This document shows, piece by piece, positions 55,701 through 61,700 of a stretch of 64,000 nucleotides of DNA; the first letter of the stretch is position 1, and every line of letters starts with the position of its first letter. The notes below the pieces were generated by a model. It worked only from the letters and a program-made list of their open reading frames with translations. It was not told the DNA's origin and made no database searches. A program made the translations under genes and the position numbers. This DNA comes from Atrina japonica (lineage: Eukaryota > Mollusca > Bivalvia > Pterioida > Pinnidae), in NCBI GenBank assembly GCA_030159075.1, contig BROG01000128.1, positions 1,131,001 through 1,195,000 of the forward strand, written 5' to 3'.

Positions 55701-58700
55701 GTATACAATGTACCTATTTCTAGGTATACAGTGTATCAGTTTCTAGGTATACAATGTACCTATTTCTAGGTATACAGTGTACCAGTTTCTAGGTATACAG
55801 TGTACCAGTTTCTAGGTATACAGTGTACCAGTTTCTAGGTATACAGTGTACCAGTTTCTAGGTAAACAGTGTACCTATTTCTAGGTATATAGTGTACCTA
55901 GGTATACTGGTATACAGTGTGTACCAGTTTCTAGGTATATAACAGTTTCATACAGTGTACCTAGTTTCTAGGTATACAACTGGTTTCTAGGTAAACAGTG
56001 TACCAGTTTCTAGGTATACAGTGTACCAGTTTCTAGGTATACAGTGTACCAGTTTCTAGTTATATAGTGTTCCTATTTCTAAGTGTATATAGTGTACATA
56101 CTTTTGTAAACAGTTTCTAGGTAAACAGTGTACCTATTTCTAGGTATATAGTGTACCAGTTTCTAGGTATACAGTGTACCAGTTTCTAGGTATACAGTGT
56201 ACCAGTTTCTAGGTATACAGTGTACCTATTTCTAGGTAAACACAGTGTACCAGTTTCAGTCTGTATCTAGTGTGCAGTTTCTAGGGTATTACAGTGTTCC
56301 TATTTTCTAGGTAAACAGTGTTGTACCAGTTTCTAGGTATACAGTGTACCAGTTTCTAGGTATACAGTGTACCAGTTTCTAGGTAAACAGTGTACCAGTT
56401 TCTAGGTAAACAGTGTACCAGTTTCTAGATATATAGTGTACCAGTTTCTAGGTATATAATGTACCCAAGTGTATCAGGTTCCTATTTCTAGGTATATAGT
56501 GTACCTATTTCTAGGTATATAGTGTACCAGTTTCTAGGTATACAGTGTACCAGTTTCTAGGTATACAGTGTACCAGTTTCTAGGTATACAGTGTACCTGT
56601 TTCTAGGTATACAGTGTACCTGTTTCTAGGTATACAGTGTACCTATTTCTAGGTATACAGTGTACCTATTTCTAGGTAAACAGTGTACCAGTTTCTAGGT
56701 ATACAGTGTTCCTATTTCTAGGTATACAGTGTACCAGTTTCTAGGTATATAGTGTACCTATTTCTAGGTATACAGTGTACCTATTTCTAGGTATACAGTG
56801 TACCTATTTCTAGGTATACAGTGTACCTATTTCTAGGTATACAGTGTACCTATTTCTAGGTATACAGTGTACCAGTTTCTAGGTATACAGTGTACCAGTT
56901 TCTAGGTATACAGTGTACCTATTTCTAGGTATACAGTGTACCAGTTTCTAGGTATACAGTGTACCAGTTTCTAGGTATACAGTGTACCAGTTTCTAGGTA
57001 TACAGTGTACCAGTTTCTAGGTATACAGTGTACCTATTTCTAGGTATACAGTGTACCAGTTTCTAGGTATACAGTGTACCAGTTTCTAGGTATAGGTGTA
57101 CCTATTTCTAGGTATTACAGTGTACCAGTTTCTAGGTATACAGTTGTACAGGGTATACAGTGTACCTGTTTCTAGGTATACAGTGTACCTAGTTTCTAGG
57201 TATACAATGTACCTATTTCTAGGTATACAGTGTACCAGTTTCTATACAATGTACTATTTCTAGGTATTACAGTGTACCAGTAGGTATACAGGTGTACCTA
57301 GTTTCTAGGTATACAGTGTACCAGTTTCTAGGTTTACTACCAGTTTTAGGTAAACAGTGTACCTATTTCTAGGTATATTGTGTACCAGTTTCTAGGTACA
57401 CCAGTTTCTAGGTATAGTGTACCAGTTTCTAGTGGTACAGTGTACCAGTTTCTAGGTATACAGTGTACCTATTTCTAGGTAAACAGTGTATCAGTTTCCA
57501 GTATACAGTGTACCAGTTTCTTGGTATATACGTGTGTACCAGTTTCTAGTTATATAGTGTTCCTATTTCTAAGTGTATATAGTGTACATACTTTTGTAAA
57601 CAGTTTCTAGGTAAACAGTGTACCTATTTCTAGGTATACAGTGTACCAGTTTCTAGGTATACAGTGTACCAGTTTCTAGGTATACAGTGTACCTATTTCT
57701 AGGTATACAGTGTACCTATTTCTAGGTATACAGTGTACCAGTTTCTAGGTATATAGTGTACCAGTTTCTAGGTATACAGTGTACCTATTTCTAGGTATAC
57801 AGTGTACCAGTTTCTAGGTATACAGTGTACCAGTTTCTAGGTATACAGTGTACCAGTAGGTATACAGTGTTCCAGTTTCTAGGTAAACAGTGTACCAGTT
57901 TCTAGGTAAACAGTGTACCAGTTTCTAGATATATAGTGTACCAGTTTCTAGGTATATAATGTACCAATTTCTAGGTATACAGTGTTCCTATTTCTAGGTA
58001 TATAGTGTACCTATTTCAGTGTACCAGTTTCTAGGTATACAGTGTACCAGTTTCTAGGTATATAGTGTACCTGTTTCTAGGTATACAGTGTACCTGTTTC
58101 TAGGTATATAGTGTACCTGTTTCTAGGTATACAGTGTACCTATTTCTAGGTATACAGTGTATCTATTTCCAGGTATACAGTGTATCAGTTTCTAGGTATA
58201 TAGTGTACCTATTTCTAGGTATACAATGTACCAGTTTTAGGTATACAGTGTATCAGTTTCTAGGTATACAGTGTACCTATTTCTAGGTATACAGTGTACC
58301 TATTTCTAGGTATTACAGTGTACCTTAATTAGGTCTAGGTATACAGTGTCTAGGTATACAGTGTACAGTTTCTAGGTATACAGTGTACCTATTTCTAGGT
58401 ATACAGTATACCAGTTTCTAGGTATACAGTGTATCAGTTTCTAGGTATACAGTGTACCTATTTCTAGGTATACAGTGTACCTATTTCTAGGTATACAGTG
58501 TACCTATTTCTAGGTATACAGTGTACCTATTTCTAGGTATACAGTGTACCAGTTTCTAGGTATACAGTGTACCAGTTTCTAGTTATATAGTGTACCTATT
58601 TCTAGGTATATAGTGTACCTATTTCTAGGTATACAGTAAAACCTGCTAGTTATAGTGTACCTATTTCTAGGTATATAGTGATCACCTGTCTATATACAGG

Positions 58701-61700
58701 TGTTGTACCGGTTTCTAGGTAAAAGTACCCCTAGGTATACAGTGCATACTTCTAGGTATACATTGTACCACTGTCTAGGTATACAGGGTCAGTTTCTAGG
58801 TCATACAGTGTACTATTTCTAGGTATACAAGGCCTATTTCTAGGTATATGTACCAGTTTCTAGGTACAGTGTACCCTTGGGTTGGCCCTATTTCTATATA
58901 CAGTGTACCTATTTCTAGGTTATACTGTGTACCTATTTATAGGTTCAGTGTACCATGTAGGTATACAGGTGTCTATTTTAGGTATACAGTGTACCTATTT
59001 CTAGGTATACAGTGTACCTATTTCTAGTTATATAGTGTACCTATTTCTAGGTATATAGTGTACCTATTTCTAGGTATACAGTGTACCAGTTTCTAGGTAT
59101 ACAGTGTACCTATTTCTAGGTATACAGTGTACCAGTTTCTAGGTATACAGTGTACCTAGTTATACAGTGTACCAGTTTCTAGGTATATAGTGTACATTTC
59201 TATGTATACAGTGTACAGTTTGTAGGTATACAGTGTACCTATAGGTATACAGTGTACCAGTTTCTAGGTATATACAGTTTCTAGGTATTCAGTGTACCTA
59301 TTTCTATGGTATACAGTGTACCTATTTCTAGGTATACCGTGTACCAGTTTCTAGGTATATAGTGTTACCTATTTCTAGGTATTATCAGGTACCAGTTTCT
59401 TGATACAGTGTACCAGTTTCTAGTTATATAGTGTACCTATTTCTAGGTATATAGTGTACCCTACCTATTATACAGTGTGTAGTTTCTAGTTATACAGTGT
59501 ACCTATTTCTAGGTATACAGTGTACCTACTAGGTATACAGTGTACCAGTTTCTAGGTATACAGTGTATCAGTTGTTCCTATTTCTAGGTATACAGTGTAC
59601 CAGTTTCTAGGTATACAGGTGTACCAGTTTCTAGGTATACAGATGTACTATTTCTAGGTATACAGTGTACCTATTTCTAGGTATATAATGTACCAGTTTC
59701 TAGGTATAACAGTGTACCAGTAGGTATACCTACCTATTTCTAGGTATACAGTTGTACCAGTTTCTAGGTATACAGTGTACCTATTTCTAGGTATACAGTA
59801 CAGTTTGTAGGTTATACAGTGTACCTATTTCTAGGTATACAGTGTACCAGTTTCACATGTACCAGTTTCTAGTTATCTAGTGTTATTTACTATTTCTAAC
59901 AGTGTACCTATTTCTAGGTAGTGTACCTGTTTCTAGGTTATACAGTGTACCTATTTCTAGGTATACAGTGTACCTAGTTTCTAGGTATATAGTGTACCTA
60001 CCAGTTTCTAGGTATAAAGTGTACCTATTTCTAGGTATACAGTGTACCAGTTTCTAGTTATATAGTGTTCCTAGTGTATCTAGTGTATATAGTGTACATA
60101 CTTTTGTAAACTATTTCCTGATAGCATGTATATCAAAATCTGTTTTGTATTTCAGTTATGTTTGGTCCTAGGAGCTGTATTTGGGGTCATATTGTACAGA
60201 ATTGCCATCGCCAGTGTTTTTTATGCAAATGAGACAAATCTGATTAAAGCTCAAGCTAGTTTCATTGCCACGACAACAGCAGCTTGCATCAACTTGGTCA
60301 TCATTATAATCATGAACTTTGTATGTGGTATTTTTTGTTTGTTTATATAATGTGTACTTTGTTAAGTAAGATCTTTCTGTGATACCTTGATAATATGCTA
60401 TATGTTTAACGAAAGGTAAATACACACATAGATTGTTGTTTTGGGGTTTATTTTATGTAAACATTATTCTGGTACTCTACTTGTAAATGTTGTCAACACA
60501 TTATTAATGAAAACAAAATGCTTTAAATTCCTTGAGCTGAATATATATATATATTTGATATATACATACACACACATTTGAATGTATGTGTTTTCTTTCC
60601 TGCTGCTTTTTAAATACTTTTTCTGATAAGAAACATCTCAGATTTTCATTTCTTATAAACAAAAGAATTATCATACATCCATACCTAAGGTTTACTACAT
60701 ACATGTATATATATTACAGATATATCAGAAAATTGCCTATGGCCTTACAGAACTTGGTAAGCACATTTAATCATAGATACTTGCTAGTTCTGACAGTATG
60801 CGTTATTCATAGATACTGTAGAATTAGAAAAATTTGTGGGGTTAAAATTCCATTTTTATAGATAAAACAAATTTGTTAACAGTTTTGTTGAAATAAAAAA
60901 AATCTGTTTGTAAAGGAACCTGTTACCATCACTTGGTATAATAAATGTTGAATTTCATCATGGATTGTATTTTGTTGATCAATAGAACAAAGAAATAAAG
61001 GAAATTAAAACAAAAATATGTTCTGATTTTACAGTACCATTTTAGCTCGCCTGTTCAAAGAACAGAAGAGTTATTGCTGGCAGCGTCGTCCTTTTTCTGT
61101 GTTTTTGTTTAAGTCTATTGTGGGCAAAGGGGATGCTGGTTGCTGTGGCCTAATTTCAACCCAAATATTTAGCTTACCTGGACTTAGTCATTTACTATAT
61201 GAATAGTCCTGCATTAAGGTTTTTGTGTCAGTCCATTGTGGGCAAAGTACTGCAGCTACAGCCATGAAACTTCACACACACATTGTCTCGGGTCGTTACT
61301 CAACAATGCAGGGGGATGCTGGTTGCTTAATTATGACCCAAATTATAACAAGCATAAAACAGGCAAGCTATATGGTCTGGCAACTATTTTTTGTTGATAC
61401 GTTCCAAAAACTTTCAGATTTTTGTTAATATCTATAATTGTTTCATTCTTCTACTGTTTCTCAGTTTCTGGCATTTGATAATATCTTATCTTTCATAACA
61501 GGCAGACTACATTTTGTACAGTACAGTAAAACCTCTTTATATATTTCCTTTGCCTCCTGGATTCACACTACAATATTTTAAAGTCCACTTTTCCAGTTTT
61601 CCCTATGATTTCATTTAAAATTTCCCTGAACCTTTTGCCAAACCCATTTATAGTGCCAATTTGGGCCGAACAATGGGGTTTAACTGTGTATGTAACTTTT

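Larger units (their letters stand above)
51180..60155. other. Intron 16 of the core gene (9.0 kb)
   Basis: Contains a tandem-unit dispersed element (51375-52380), a SINE (52585-52755), about 0.8 kb of AT-rich DNA, and the 23-bp satellite (53580-60110) that runs to within about 50 bases of the next exon. Confidence 0.75.

Noticed and set aside
53580..60110. CRISPR-like array
   Set aside because: Units are head-to-tail with no unique spacers and lie in an intron of a eukaryotic gene.
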